Below, one piece after another: positions 1-12,985 of a DNA stretch of 36,230 nt (positions within the stretch are counted from its first letter, which is position 1; every line of letters begins with the position of its first letter). Source of the DNA: Stereocaulon alpinum. Taxonomy: Eukaryota > Ascomycota > Lecanoromycetes > Lecanorales > Stereocaulaceae. The DNA lies in NCBI GenBank assembly GCA_018257865.1, contig JAEUBA010000164.1:1-36230 (forward strand), read 5' to 3'. A model generated the notes under the pieces. The model had not been told where the DNA came from, did not search any database, and saw nothing but the letters and a program-made list of their open reading frames with translations. A program made the translations under genes and the position numbers.

Positions 1-1260
1 AGTAAGGTTAATTTAGATAGGCCGTATTACCCTTAATAGATACTATTATACCTATTAATAAATATCCTAACTATTTATTAATATACTATAACTAACGGAA
101 TACCCCTTATATAATATAAAGCTCGTAGCGCCGGTGACTACGCGAATATATATTATAAATTATATTTTATAAATCTTTATCTATAGTTATCTCTATAATC
201 CTATTAGCTATATAGATAAGGGTGCTCCCCTAGGTATTATCTTTAGCGGTCTAGAATTTCTTAGATACTAGGAACTAGATTAGAGTATTATAACTAAGCT
301 AGTCCTAGAGCTAGTTAGCGTTAGTAAGTAAAGTATTACGTATAATATACCGTAGTAGGATAAGATAGAATTTATTATTAAACGTATAACCGATTCTAAG
401 GATAATATAAGGCGGGTAGGTATTATCTAGGACTAGAGCTAGTGCGAAGAATAGTCTAGTATAATTAGGTTACTTAGTATAGGTATTATTATATCTATAC
501 TTTTTTAAACTAAACGAGTTATAAGACTCCTCTAAAGGTCGTTTACTAGTATATTAGTTAGCTACTCTAAGTACTTTATTAAGTAGTCTTACGAGTATAT
601 ATATTACTTCGTCTCTATAAGGTAGTATATAGTCGGGTAGATTAAAGTTAGTAGTAATAGTATTAAGGACCTTAGTAAGGTCCTAGCTAAAACCTTAAAG
701 ATTTCCGCCCTAAATAGCGGCACCCTATAGGCGGTCTTTAAGTACTTAATAGAGGGTACTAAATAAACTATTACTATATTATAAGCCTCTATAGATATTA
801 GGGAAGTTCTATAGGATTTTAGTTAGACTGCTAGACTTTAGCTTACTAATAAGTATATAGAAATTAGCCTTAGTTAGCGTAGGCTTTAGTATTATATTAA
901 CTTAAGAGTTAATCTAAGAAGGATTAGCGGTAACTCCTTTAGTTTATTAAGAAAGCTAGTAATTATCCGTATAGTATCTAAGAATTCTAGTAATCCTAGG
1001 TTAATTCTTTAATTATAGGAAGTATTATAAGTTAGTCTTAAAAAGAATATTATAAGCTTTAGATCCTAAGTTACTAACTAGCTAATCTCTAAGCCTATAT
1101 TAGCCTTAGTTAGCGTAGGCTTTAGCGTTATATTAATATAAGGGTTAATCTAAGAAGGACTAGCTATATTAGATAGTATTATAGATAATTCTAATATATC
1201 TATAATAAGAAGAATAATAATAGTATAAATAAAGGAGGAAGAAGTTAAGTATTCTTTACT
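1..1260 (-). repeat. Left copy of a ~6.05-kb-spaced direct repeat, cut by the window edge
   Basis: This stretch is repeated in the same orientation at about 6054-7090. For example GCCGTATTAC at 21-30 recurs at 6074-6083, an offset of 6053. The copies differ by many C/T and G/A changes plus small indels, as expected for duplicates that were RIPed separately. On the minus strand both copies give long interrupted reading frames with TAG/TAA where CAG, CAA or TGG probably stood, so this is decayed coding sequence rather than an LTR. The layout suggests a tandem array of one unit, with this copy running off the left edge. Homology is seen directly; the array is inference. Confidence 0.75.
865..1164. 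repeat. 64-bp direct duplication inside the left repeat copy
   Basis: A 64-bp segment starting TAGCCTTAGTTAGCGTAGGC at 865-928 recurs at 1101-1164, offset 236. The two differ mainly by transitions. The right-hand 6-kb copy shows only one version of this motif (near 6905-6965), so the duplication probably arose in this copy alone. Confidence 0.7.
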
Positions 1261-1299
1261 AAGTTAGAGAGAAGAAGAATACTAGAGTATAGGACTTAG

Positions 1300-2340
1300 T
1301 AGTATTAGCGTACTATAATTAACTAGGTTTACTAATATACTATAGAAACAGACGTAAGGTATACCTATTATTTAATATTTTACGCGAGCCCGCTATTTTA
1401 CTAGAGTATAGTTAGTAGGAGCGCGATCGAAGTAAAGGGCGAGATATATAGTACCTTATATACGCGCCTTAATATAAAATAAGATAGGATTCTCGCCTCT
1501 ATTATATATCTATAAGGTAGCCGCCTTAAATTTGCGGGCGTAATTAACTTCGACGTTATTTTTACTAATATAATAAAAAATCTAGTCTATTAAGCTATTA
1601 TAGATACTATCCTCGCGTAAGACCTCTTTAAATATTCTAAATTTAAGCTTATTTAAGGTAATACTAGCTAGAGGTTTTTTCTCCTTAATAATATTAGAGG
1701 CGAAGAAAAGCGTATCCGCTGTCGTCTCTATTAACTAGATATAGAATCCCGTTTTACTAAAGATAAGCAGACGCGTTATAGATAGAGTACTATCTATAGA
1801 GTAAAACTATATAGTACGCCTTCTATAATTATAATAGTAATTATAGGTATTATTAATCTTTCTAGCTATACCTAATTTATAACTCTCTAGCTAGTATTAG
1901 GGGATTATAGGTATAAAAATAGAGGGGAATACTATTTCTAGCTACTATAAGGCTTTACTAAGTTTAGCCTAATTCTCCGGTATCTTTAAGGATATATTAA
2001 TAATATATCTCCTTTCTATCTCTTTCTTTAATACTATTTAAATCTCCTTATAGTAGGTCTATTCGACTATAAGGCTATATAAAATAACTAAGACCGTCTA
2101 ATTCCTAGGGTTAGTATTATTATAGAATTCGGTAGAAGGTAAAGAGGCTTAAGAGGAGGGGGAAACGGCGGCGGTAATAGCTAGCGCCTTATACTAGTGT
2201 TCTATAGCAGGTATATATATATAAGATAGAGTATCGACTAATACGTCGGTAGTAAGAGATAGGTATATTAGAAAGGATTAAAAGGGTAATATAGAATATA
2301 TAAAGAATAATTCTAAACTACTAGGCCTACTTAGGATTAG
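1300..2340 (-). pseudogene. Unidentified RIP-decayed coding relic
   Basis: No gene is intact here. On the minus strand between about 1450 and 2080, one frame gives protein-like runs such as KEKKPLASITLNKLKFRIFK and NNVEVNYARKFKAATL, broken by stops of the RIP type (TAG/TAA). I do not recognise the family. It may be the far part of the same unit as the relic at 2700-7060, or a separate insertion. Confidence 0.35.
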
Positions 2341-2370
2341 CGTATAATAAGCGATATCTAACTTAAACGC

Positions 2371-2698
2371 TAAGTATATTAAGTACTATTCGACTTAATA
2401 TTAAGAGTTACCTAACTTAAATAGTATCTAATACTTAATATTATTTAACTTATAGGAGGCTATTCCCTATATAGTATCTATATTAAGCGCAGGCCTAGCT
2501 ACTTAACTTTTAAGTAGATTTCCCCCTTTATTTATAAGTATATTAAGTACTATTCAACTCGATATTAAGAGTTACCCGACTTAAATAGTATCTAATACTT
2601 TATATTATTCGACTTATAGGAGGCTCTTCCCTATATAATATCTATATTAAGCGTAGGCCTAGCTACTTAACTTTTAAGTAGCTATCCCCCTTTATTTA
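2371..2698. repeat. 164-bp tandem duplication
   Basis: Positions 2371-2534 and 2535-2698 are two adjoining copies of a 164-bp unit that starts TAAGTATATTAAGTACTATT and ends CCCCCTTTATTTA. They differ at a handful of sites, nearly all C/T or G/A. The copies abut without spacer, so this is a true tandem duplication. It lies just past the low-coordinate end of the large minus-strand relic, and no coding role is visible. Confidence 0.85.
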
Positions 2699-2699
2699 A

Positions 2700-5600
2700 T
2701 AAATTAAATAGCTTACACTTAGCTTATATTTAGACCCTAACTCCTAAATTAGAGCGTCCGGGTTAATAACGAATAATATTTTATTAATATATATATTATT
2801 CTTTCCTTTACTAGCTAATATAGCGCTTATAAGACTAAGCTTACTAGAAGGCTCCTATTACTTTAAACCTTATACTAAAGTTATATCTATATTACCTATT
2901 CTTACTTATATAGTATTAGTACTAGTCTATACTCCTATATAGTTCTTTATATATAGCGCCTCCTCCTTCCTATACTATTAGCGCTATCGTTTATAGTTAT
3001 AATACCCTTAATTAGATATAACCTAATTAGGATAATAGAGCTTACCTATTAGAGCTAAAGGACGCTTCCGCTTTAGATTAAAAACTAGTAATAGAGGCGG
3101 TAGATCTTTAGTAGGCAGCTTTATACTATTAAATTACTTAGGCTTAATATAGGCTTTAGATATTAATAGAGCTATAAAGTCTTCTTTTAGGTTCGCTAAC
3201 CCTATAGGGAATATAAGATATAATAGTAAAAATTTATTCTTATACTAGCTTTTAGTAACCTTTTTTAGATATCTAGCTAATCTTTATTATCTAGCTTACT
3301 TATACGCCTATCCCCTTATTATATTATCTCTACTCTATTTAAATAATACCTTCTAATCTACTCTATCTATATCATCCGTAATAAAGTAGTAGTTATACGT
3401 CTTTAGATTTCGCTAAGATAGCCGAACCACCCGCCTATTATACTAAATATTATAGAATTATATCTAGTCTATATCTATATTTATACTTCTAAATATATAG
3501 GTTAGGGTAATACTAGTTCTAAGGATACGTTTTATAGAGATAAGGAAGCGCTTATTATCCTCTTTTTAAAATAGCTGTATATATAATTTATCTCGCTTTT
3601 TAGGAGGTACGGTTAAGCTATACTATAGCTATTTACTAGGAAAATACTTTTTAAACTACTAGAATAAGGTTAGTATACGGTTAAGGCGGAATAGTAGAAG
3701 AGATATAAACTTACTACCGCTAGAATATATATAATAATAGGAGAGCTAGTAAATATAACTAGTTTCTCTAGTCGCCTATAGAGATCTTCCCCTAGTAAGT
3801 CGATTAACTCTTTAAGTTTTATTAACTTTAGTATATTAGTAGTAAGTTTATTAATATATTTAGTATATATACTATCTAGCGGTATCTTAGCCTAATTTTA
3901 TATTAGGCTAGCTAACTCTATAAAATCTATACGACTCTTACTATTATTATATAAAGCCCCCCCTTTAAGCTCGTCCTAAGTAAGACTAAGGTAGTTACGC
4001 TAAGAGAATTCTAGAAGACTTAGGATAACAGTAGCAGCGCGTAGCTTATAGGTATATTTAAAGTAATTATTAATTATTAGTATAGGTATCTCCTTACTAG
4101 TAGTATAAGTAAGTAAGTATTCTTTAGTATATTTAGCTTTTACTATATCTTAGATCCTCTAGTCCTTAGCGCGAAGAGCTACCTTTTACTTTAAATTTAG
4201 GAAGTATATAATATAACGAACCTTATATAGAGGTAGCTTAATAAGCTTAGTAATCCCTTTAATATCTCTAGTTATAGGCGTCTGCTTAATTTTAATAGAG
4301 TTTAGAATAGCCTTTATATCTACGATATTCTTATTATTCTTACTCTTATTAACTAGATTCTTTTACTTTTAGTAGCTAGCTATTATTTTTCTAATAACCT
4401 TAACTTTAGCGTAAGTTAGATATTAATAATCCTTATAATCCTCCTACTACGGCTACTCGATTATATAGATTATAGCTATATAGTTACCTAAGTTATATAT
4501 CTAAGGTATAGTAGAAAAACTCTATACTTAGGGTAAGGATATCCTATATAGACTTATACGCTAATTATCTATATAAGTATTATTTAATTCGTCCTCTAGT
4601 ATTTTAGTAAGAACTTAGGTATTAATTTCGTTCTTAATACCTAAGACTATCTTAGGATACTCTCTATTAAGGGTTCGCGTCTTATAGAACTTATTAATAA
4701 AGATTTAGCTAATATAGAAATTATAGTTATATAGAGATAGACCCTAAGGGTCTTATAATACTTCTATAATATACTTTTTATATAATCTCTTTATAGTTAA
4801 TAGGAGAAACCGCTCCTATTTATCTTTAGCTTTTCCAGCTTTATTATATCTTAATAGTTTAGTATTTTCTCTTATAAGTAGGGTAGTATTAATATTATTA
4901 TAGGTTTTACCTATATAAGTATAGATATACTATAGCTTTAATATTAGATATTATATATTAATTATCTTAGACTATTCCCTCAGCTAGTTCCCGATAACTT
5001 TAGCTAGTATAATAACTAGAACGAACCCTTTCTTCGCTAATCTAGTTAAAAAGGCAGCGCTTTTATTAATATATAGATAACTAATATCCTATTAGTTAGT
5101 AGAGGGATATATAGTATTACTACTCTATACCTTTAACTTTAAGGGGGGTAGATACTTATTAGAATAGGTTAATACTTCGAATTATTTAAGATTTTAATAA
5201 CCCTTATAATATATTTTAGATACCTTACGCTATCGTAATAAGAGTTAGCGCTTAAGGATATATATAATAAAAATTATAAGTATTTAGTTTAAGTTAGACG
5301 TTAGTAGGTTCTCTTAAAAGCTAGGAATTAAATAGATATAGACCTTTCTAAATCTAAGATTATCCCTATTTATACCCCCCCCTTACTAGTACGCCTTCCG
5401 CCGTATCTAGGTAGTATAATATAGCTAATAGATATAGGGTTTAATCTTTATTATCTAGCCTTCTAAGTCTACTATAGATAATAGCCCTTAGAGGGTTTAG
5501 GTATTATTAATAGATTTATTTCCCTCCTTAAGCTAGAATAATAATTCTATATACTACTATATAGTATCTAACTATTATAGTTAGTCTTTAACTTTAGTTA

Positions 5601-7060
5601 TATTAATACTAAGGTGGTATTTAGTAGCGAGTAAATAAGAAGGTAGAGGTTAAAATACTTATATCTTATCCTAATCCCCCTACTCTAAAGCCTCTAGATC
5701 TTTAGTAGCTACTCTAGCGTTTACTACTATACCTATCTTAATATTATATAACCTTAGTATCCTACTCGTATAGACCTTATTAATCTATAATACCTTCTAC
5801 TTATCCTTATCTATTAAATCCCTCTCCTCTTTATTATTCTCTTCCTTATAATTTATACTACTATTACTATCCTTATAGGAGCTGATATCTATAGGCTTCT
5901 CTAGATTCCTAATAGGCGGAATAGTATACTTATTAGTAGGATTAAAAGAATTAATAAGAGGCTTTAGGGTAGACTATCTTTTAAGGGTATTCCCCTTAGG
6001 TAGTACTATAGTAGAAGGAGGTTTCGAGCGGTAAGTAATATTAAAAATACCTTTATAAGGTTAGTTTAGATAGGCCGTATTACCCTTAATTAATACTATT
6101 ATACCTATTAGTAAATATCCTAACTATTAATTAATATAGTATAACTAATAAAGTACCCCTAAGTTAACGTAGAGCTTATAACGCTAGTAACTAAGTAAAT
6201 ATATATAGCGAATAGTATTCTATAGATCTAAGTTAGTAGTTAACTATATAATTCTACTAGCTTTATAGATAAGGGTACTCCCTTAAATATTATCTTCTAT
6301 AGTCTAGAAATCCTTTATTACTAAGATTTAGATTAGAGTATTATAACTAATTTAATCCTATAGCTAGTTAGCGTTAGTAATTAAAGTATTATATATAATC
6401 TACCTTAATTAGATAAGATAGAACTTATCCCTAAGCGCGTAAATAATTCTAAGGAGGATATAAGGCGGATAGGTATTATCTAAGATTAGGGCTAATATAA
6501 AGAATAGTTTAGTATAATTAGGTTACTCTACGCAAGTATTATTATATCTAGCTATTTTAGAATTTATTAAGTTATAGGAATCCTCTAAGGGCTATTTACT
6601 AGCCTATTAGTTTACTATAGTAGGTACTTTATTTATTAGTCTTATTAGTATATATAATACCTTATTATAGAAAGGGGGTATATAATTAGGAAGGTTAAAG
6701 TTAGTAGTAATAGAGTTAAGGACCTTAGTAAAGTCCTTACTATAACTCCTTAGATTTATACCCTAAAGGGCGGTACTCTAGAGGCGGTCTTTAATTACTT
6801 AATATAGGGCGCTAAAAAGGCTAGTATAGTACCTTAGGCCCCTACGGATATTACTAAAGTTCTATAGAATTCCTAACTTTATCTTACTAATAATAGTATA
6901 GAAGTTAGCCTCTATTAGGATAGGCTTTAGTATTATATTAATATAAGGGTTAATAAGAGGGAGACCGGCTATATTAGATAATATTATAGATAATTCGGAG
7001 GGGTAGGTAATAAGAAGAATTTAGGGATAGTATAAGTAAATTAGGGAAGAACTTTAGGAT
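2700..7060 (-). pseudogene. Long RIP-inactivated gene of unknown family
   Basis: The minus strand holds an extended decayed reading frame, followed from about 7050 down to about 3400 with a few frame changes and many TAG/TAA stops. Recognisable protein-like runs include PPFYNKVLYILIRLINKVPT (near 6640), KIGIVVNARVATKDLEALE (near 5690), SYLLATKYHLSINITKVKD (near 5600), SAAFLTRLAKKGFV (near 5040) and LKLIKLKELIDLLGEDL (near 3790). That implies a protein over 1000 residues in the ancestor. I could not assign it: no reverse transcriptase, integrase or tyrosine recombinase signature was seen, and a nucleotide-binding loop could not be made out. Its first ~1 kb is duplicated at 1-1260, so it sits in a repeated unit, which explains the RIP. 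Confidence 0.55.
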
Positions 7061-7090
7061 AGTATAAATAGAAGAAAGAAAGGTTAAGGA
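6054..7090 (-). repeat. Right copy of the ~6.05-kb-spaced direct repeat
   Basis: Same orientation and order as 1-1260. It carries the apparent N-terminal part of the minus-strand relic, with runs such as GINLRSYSKDFTKVLNSIT. Homology fades after about 7090, where AAGAAGAAT-like motifs align with 1200-1230. The two copies carry different transition mutations. Confidence 0.75.
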
Positions 7091-8455
7091 TTCTTTACTT
7101 AAGATAAGAAAGGGTTAGGGATTCTTTACTTAGGATAGGAGGAATTAAGGATTATTCGCTAATTTAAAAAGACTAGCGGGTAGTAGGGATTTATACTAAG
7201 GTTTAATTTATAATAGCGATTAGTTAGTAGTTAGTAAAAGTAGTAAGTAAAGGTAATACTAGTAAGGTAACTATATCTCTAAATAGGTAAACCTTAATAT
7301 AATTAGGCGATATAGGCTATTCTCTATAGAAAAGTATATTATAGTAGTAAAAAGTAGGTAAGTTAAGCTACTAAAAGATTAAAAGTAGCGAGCTTAATAT
7401 AATAGATAGAGATATTAATTAAGAGTAGAACTTATATATATATAGTATATAGAAAGCGGATAGCTGGTTTCTAATATACTATATCTAGCTTTATACTTAA
7501 TATATAATATCTAATAAAGATAGAGTATTATAAATTATTATCTACTTATAAAGCTTAATTAGCTTTCTTATTCTATTCTTTAAAATATAAATCTTAGTTA
7601 AGTACTCTTATATAAAAATAGTCTAAGTTTAACTTAGATATATATTTTAGTAATAGGGATATATACTATAAGGTTTATAACTAATTATATTTCCTAATAA
7701 GATAAGTAAGTAGGGCGTTTATTAAATATATTATATAAAAAGAAAATCCCCTTAAACTATCTATTAATTAATACCTTCTATAGGATAATATCCTACTATA
7801 CGTATATTATAATTTACTTAATAATAATAGTTAGAGATAGGCGATTTAAGGCGATATAAGGATAGATTTATCCTAACCTATAGCGGGTTAGCTTAATAAA
7901 TCTAGTAGCGAATATATTTACTAATATCTACCTAAATACGTTAATCTTAATAATAATACCTCTATATTACGCCTAAGCTAGATAGATCGATAGTATAAAC
8001 GCTACTAGAAGTAGTATAGTAGCGGAAGTAGCCTAATTAAGTATCTACTACGCTATAAGGGCTAAGACCCTAATTAGACGCGTAGGAGATAGGTATACCT
8101 TAATAAAGATAAAGTTAAGGGCCCTACTTATAAATACTAAAGAGATAAGGTTAATATAATTAGTAATAATCCCTATAAAGGCGAAGGTAGATAAATCCCT
8201 TAGGAGGACCTAACTATTTTAATAGATAATAATACTCTAGGGTAATTACTTAAACTTACTAACTTTACTAATAAGATCTAGCACTAGTAAGATAAGCTAA
8301 ATATAGAACTTAATTAATTAAAGTTAATAATAGTACTAAGTACTATAGGTATTATCTCTACCTTAATAGTTAGCTTTATAAAGTACTACCTATAGGAGCG
8401 AGGTATTAGTAGGCCTTTAGAGGAAGAGGATATAACCCTAGCGGAGTCTATCTCT
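7091..8455. other. RIPed AT-rich spacer, no gene recognised
   Basis: CA/TG-poor sequence without an intact reading frame. Plus-strand fragments from about 7850 (for example RSSIVAEVA, LIRRVGDRYTLIKIK) look protein-like and may be an N-terminal extension or neighbouring ORF of the Plavaka-type element that follows. I cannot assign them. Confidence 0.4.
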
Positions 8456-8569
8456 ATACCTTAGTCTAAGTTAATACCTAAGTCGATACCTAAGTTAATA
8501 CCTAAGTCGATACCTAAGTCGATACCTAAGTTAATACCTAAGTCGATACCTAAGTTAATACCTAAGTTA
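8456..8569 (+). repeat. 12-bp minisatellite
   Basis: An 18-bp lead unit is followed by eight exact-length 12-bp units from 8474 to 8569. Each unit is ATACCTAAG followed by TCG or TTA. In one frame it would read as an Ile-Pro-Lys-Ser/Leu repeat; in the frame of the downstream transposase each unit contains a stop. The TCG/TTA alternation is not a simple RIP product, because two bases change together. Confidence 0.9.
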
Positions 8570-8579
8570 AACTAAGACT

Positions 8580-11250
8580 AGTACCCTTTCTAATTAGAAG
8601 CTAATTATACCCTAGCTTTATAAATATATAACGCGCGACTATCTAGTAGTATAATAGATAATTTCTTTAAAGATACTTAATTATAACCTTTCTATAGACG
8701 CTGTAGCTTTAATAGCGCTTAATAACTAAAAGCTAAGCTATATACTATTAAGTATTCCGCTACTACTAGTAGATAGTCTTAGTAAGCGTTTAGGGTCCTA
8801 TTAATTTAACTAAATAAGGCGACTAGAATATATTATATACTCTACTTTAATATAATAGGTATAATACAAACTCTTATTAGATATAAACCTTTTAATTTAA
8901 GTATTAACTATATACCGATACGCTAGCGAAACCTTAACGGGGGTCTAATTATTAGTAAGATATATATAGCCTACTGGTAGTAGGAGATATAAGATAAGCT
9001 CCCTAATAGCTTAATAGTAGTACCGGTTATAATATTATTAGATAAAACCTATTTATTATAGATATATAGAGATTAGCAGGCGTAGCTAGTCTATATTACT
9101 ATTAGTAACCTTAATTAAGGTATTTAGCGGGTATAGGTTCGGCTAGGGATAATATTACTTAGACTAGTACTATTAGTCTATAATAGTATAAAAGCTGAGG
9201 TATATTACTACGCTATAGGGCTTATAGTTAAGGGTAAGCCGGCTAAAGTATAGATCTTACTTAATATACTAATAGTATTCTATTAAAGTACTTAAGGAGC
9301 TAGCGCCTAAGGGGATCCTTATTATATACGCAGACGGACGAATATAATAATACTACCTAATACTTACGTCTATACTAGGCGACTATAAGGAATAAGTCCT
9401 AATAACCTTAATTAAGAGCGGTAAATACTATCTAGTCTACTTAGTACTACTAAATAAACGGGAACGACTACGTCCCGAAATACTATATCTAAAGCGAATA
9501 CCTAAAAATACTATAGAGCAGCTATAGATATAAAAAGTATATAATAAGAATACGCCTAGGCTTTTACTAGATATAATAGTATATAACCGGCCTAACTTTA
9601 TAGACGGCTACTTTATAGTTAATATCTATTAACTATAGACGTTTAATATATTATACTAATTAATAGTTAAAGGGCTATTAAACTACCTCCTAGACTAGCT
9701 AAGGGAGTATATTAGAGAGGGATAAATAAAGCTTAAGGTATAAGCTTTAATTAACGCCTACTTTTAAGCTATACCTAAATTTACTAAGCTGAGGCAATTT
9801 TAGGAGTTTAGTAAGCTAAGTTAATAGATAGGAGAGGAGAGTAAAGAGATATTATAGATTATAATACCTATCTTTATACCTCTTTTATCCGAAAAAAACC
9901 TAGACGTACTATATACGGGACGAGCTATTATTAACTTTATTATACTTATAAGATACTAATCCTATAACGAAGCGATACTAGAATATATAGATATAGTATT
10001 AGAAAGGATTAATCTACTTAAGGAGGTATTTCGAAAGTATAAACTAGTTAATAAGTAAATAGGTAAGTAAACCTTTAACTTTCCTAAATTCTATAGTATT
10101 AGTTACTATATTAATATAATTAGATACTACGGTCTGCTAGATAGATATAGTACCTAAGCCTCTAAAAGAGTATATCTAATATTACTTAAGAATTACTATA
10201 ACTAAATAAATAAGTATAAGGATTACTAGGAGTAATTAATAGAATATAACGAATATTATATTAAGTTAATAATTATATAGGATATTAAAACTTTCGAAGA
10301 GATAGAGCCTATATTACTTTATTAAAAGAGAAAACGAGAAGATAAGAAAAGTATAAAGGCTAGGGTCCTCCTAAATCTATACTAACTAGAATAGCGAGTA
10401 GACGCGGAAGAGCGCTATATACTAAAATACCTATATAGATATAATAGTCGTTACTAGCGAACGGCGAGGGATATAGCTAAATAGCTAAATATAGCTAGGT
10501 TTCTCTAAAGCCTAGCTGCGTTTCTTAAGGCGTACTAAGCGAAAACGCTAAGCTGCGGTAGTATAACCTTAAACCTAGATATTAATAGAAGGGAGGTAGA
10601 TTATAGCTAGGTTAAGAGCTACCTAGTCTATATCTATTTAGGCCTTATATATTAGAAGACTATAGGAGAGGACTCCTCTAATTTAGGATATCTCTATAAG
10701 GATTTAGTAGTCTATAGACCTTATAAATATTCGCAGTATTTAACCTAGCGTAGAGATTATATATAGGTCTAAGAATAAGACTATAAGAGTTAAAACTTAG
10801 AAACTATATAGGAGGGAAAGTTAGTCGGCTAGGTCTTAGTTATTATAGAGGTAAAGGATCTTAGTACTAGGGACTTTAAGTAATAACTTAGTTATATCTA
10901 AGCTACCTTTATAGAAGTCTTTAATTATTAATATCTAAGGTAGGTATAAGAGTGCTATAGAATAGTCGAAGTTAAAAAGGTATAGGCGTCGCTTATACTT
11001 AATCCTTAAATAATAGGCGCTCGCCGCTTCTATAGACTACTAAATATTAAGCGAAGTACTTATCTAGTACTAGGAATAATTAAAGGAAAAGAAATATTCT
11101 ATATTAATAATTTTATCGACTAGGACTAATATAATATAGTATATCACCCTAAATTCCTAACGATTAATACTAAGGCAGCGTAACGAATCTACGCTAAATT
11201 CCTACTAAATTCTTTTTAGGTAACGCTATAAACCTAAGTATAATACTATA
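8580..11250 (+). pseudogene. Plavaka/KDZ-type transposase relic
   Basis: Plus-strand translation, reading RIP-type stops through, gives the order of blocks known from fungal Plavaka-like (CACTA-related KDZ superfamily) transposases. FFKDT near 8660 is followed by an FYRRCSF block. Next come VVPVILLLDKTYLLQIYRDQ at about 9020-9080 (family pattern PVIxxSDKTxLxxFxGDK) and then VYITISNLN. YTGRAIINFIILIRYQSYNE lies at about 9913-9972, FNFPKFYSISYYINIIRYYG at about 10077-10136, and a late FYINNFIDQDQYNIVYHPKFL-like block near 11095-11160. The gene is dead, with stops throughout. Family assignment rests on motif memory, not a search. Terminal inverted repeats and target duplications were not located. 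Confidence 0.8.
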
Positions 11251-11724
11251 AAAGGAGGAGAGATAATACTATAGATATATCTAGGTTAATAGAGCGGAGG
11301 AAATACTACTACTAACTACCCTTACGGCGTCTAAAGCTAAGGCTTTAGTCTTAAGGAAAACCTCTAATATAAAGAACTAACCTATAATTTTAATTACCGC
11401 AGCGGTATTAATTCGCTCTTTAGTATATTTAATTATAGCTTTATTATATTAGTAGGCTATATAGCGTCTTATACGTATAATATTTACTTACTTTAGTATT
11501 AGGTCTACGGCCCTTATACGTTACTAATATTCAGGTACTTTAGTAAGCTAAGGAGTAGAGAGGTTATTAAGCTTATAGAGTTATATATAAAGTCTAACGG
11601 GGAAGATAGGGAATAAATTCGTTAGATATTAAGCCTTTATAGTAATACTTTACTAAAATAATAGCGATAAGATTATAAATTATAAGGGGAGTTATTAAGA
11701 AACGTCTAGCTAGATATTTATCTA

Positions 11725-11820
11725 ACTTAGATAGGGTAGAACTAAGTTAGATAATACTTAGATAGGGTAAACCCTAAGTTAGATACTACTTAGATAGTAT
11801 AAAACCCGACTTAAATATCT
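11725..11820. repeat. Three diverged ~30-32-bp tandem units
   Basis: AACTTAGATAGGGTAGAAC, then ACTTAGATAGGGTAAACCC, then ACTTAGATAGTATAAAACCC start three successive units of about 30-32 bp. They lie downstream of the Plavaka-type relic and may be subterminal repeats of that element. Confidence 0.55.
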
Positions 11821-12985
11821 ATAGCTTATTAAGCTTTAATAGCTAAGTACTGCTAGGCTATATCTAATAGTAATATTTTCCTAGCTTAAGAAAGGTTAAT
11901 ACTAACTTAGAAATATCTAATAGGTATACTAATATAGAATAGACTTAATAAGCTATTCCTATACTTTATTATCTTAAGTATTAAGTATATAGGTTCTATT
12001 TCGGTCTTTAGATAGAATTTCTACTACTATACGCGCTGGGGATACTAATATTATTACTTCTATTTATAACAGCGGCTAGTAATCTATTAAAGGGTCCTAA
12101 TATTATAATTTTAAGAATCTAGTATATTAAGCTTATAGAGTAGTAAGGTTATGTTTTTAAAATATTAATATACTATATCTATATAGCTATAAATATATAA
12201 TAAAGCTTTAAGAACCTTAAGTACTCGTCTTAAACTATTTGAGATATATAGTAGTATATCTCTATATTAATATACTACCTCAGAAATAGTAACGTCTGTA
12301 ATAAGCGACTATATAGTATACTAGCTAGGATAATAGTAAGAAGGATATACTTAGATACTATTCTTAAAGCCCCCCTAATTAAGCTACCGGATACTAATTA
12401 GATAAGTATAAAAAAGGGCGAAATATATACGCCCCTAATCTAGTAAAGTTTTATAAGGTGCCGCTAATAAGTTAGTAACTAGACGTCGTAACTCTCTATA
12501 TTAGTTATTTACTCGAATTATAAGGAGTAGAAGATATAGTCGTATTAGTAGATAATAGGTTATTATAGAGTTAAGCCTTTACTCGAAAGCGGCTTTTATA
12601 TATTAAAGGAGCTATCAGTAGTAGCTATAATTTAAACGGATTATATATATAGAAGACTTTATTTAGCTTTAACTACCTACTTAAATTATATATAAAGATA
12701 TACAGCTACTAATTAGTAGATATATATAGACTATATAAGAGTTTATTAATTATAATAACTTAAAAAGAAGACTAGTAGCTATATATTAGTAGCGTTATAT
12801 TACTAATTAAGCTAATAGCTAGCTAAACGCGTAATAGATATACTAATTAGTTAGATATTATACTAACAGTAATATCTAGTTACTAGCTGGACTAATATTA
12901 TCAAATTAGTAGTAAAGAGTTACAGATCGAGCTGATTTAATACTATTAGTAATATTAAGTTACTAATTCCGCTATATCCTACTAT
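11821..12985. other. RIPed spacer, nothing recognised
   Basis: AT-rich, CA/TG-poor sequence. No coding relic, LTR or repeat could be assigned. The reverse transcriptase expected for the minus-strand Copia on its right is not visible here. Confidence 0.5.

Noticed and set aside
2700..7060. Starship captain (DUF3435 tyrosine recombinase) or helicase
   Set aside because: No catalytic Arg-His-Arg-Tyr pattern or nucleotide-binding motif could be recognised in the decayed translation.
1..7090. LTR pair of a ~7-kb retrotransposon
   Set aside because: The repeated segment is itself decayed coding sequence continuous with the internal relic, and no primer site or polypurine tract is seen, so tandem units fit better.
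8456..8569. CRISPR-like array
   Set aside because: Adjacent 12-bp units without spacers in a eukaryotic genome; a plain minisatellite.
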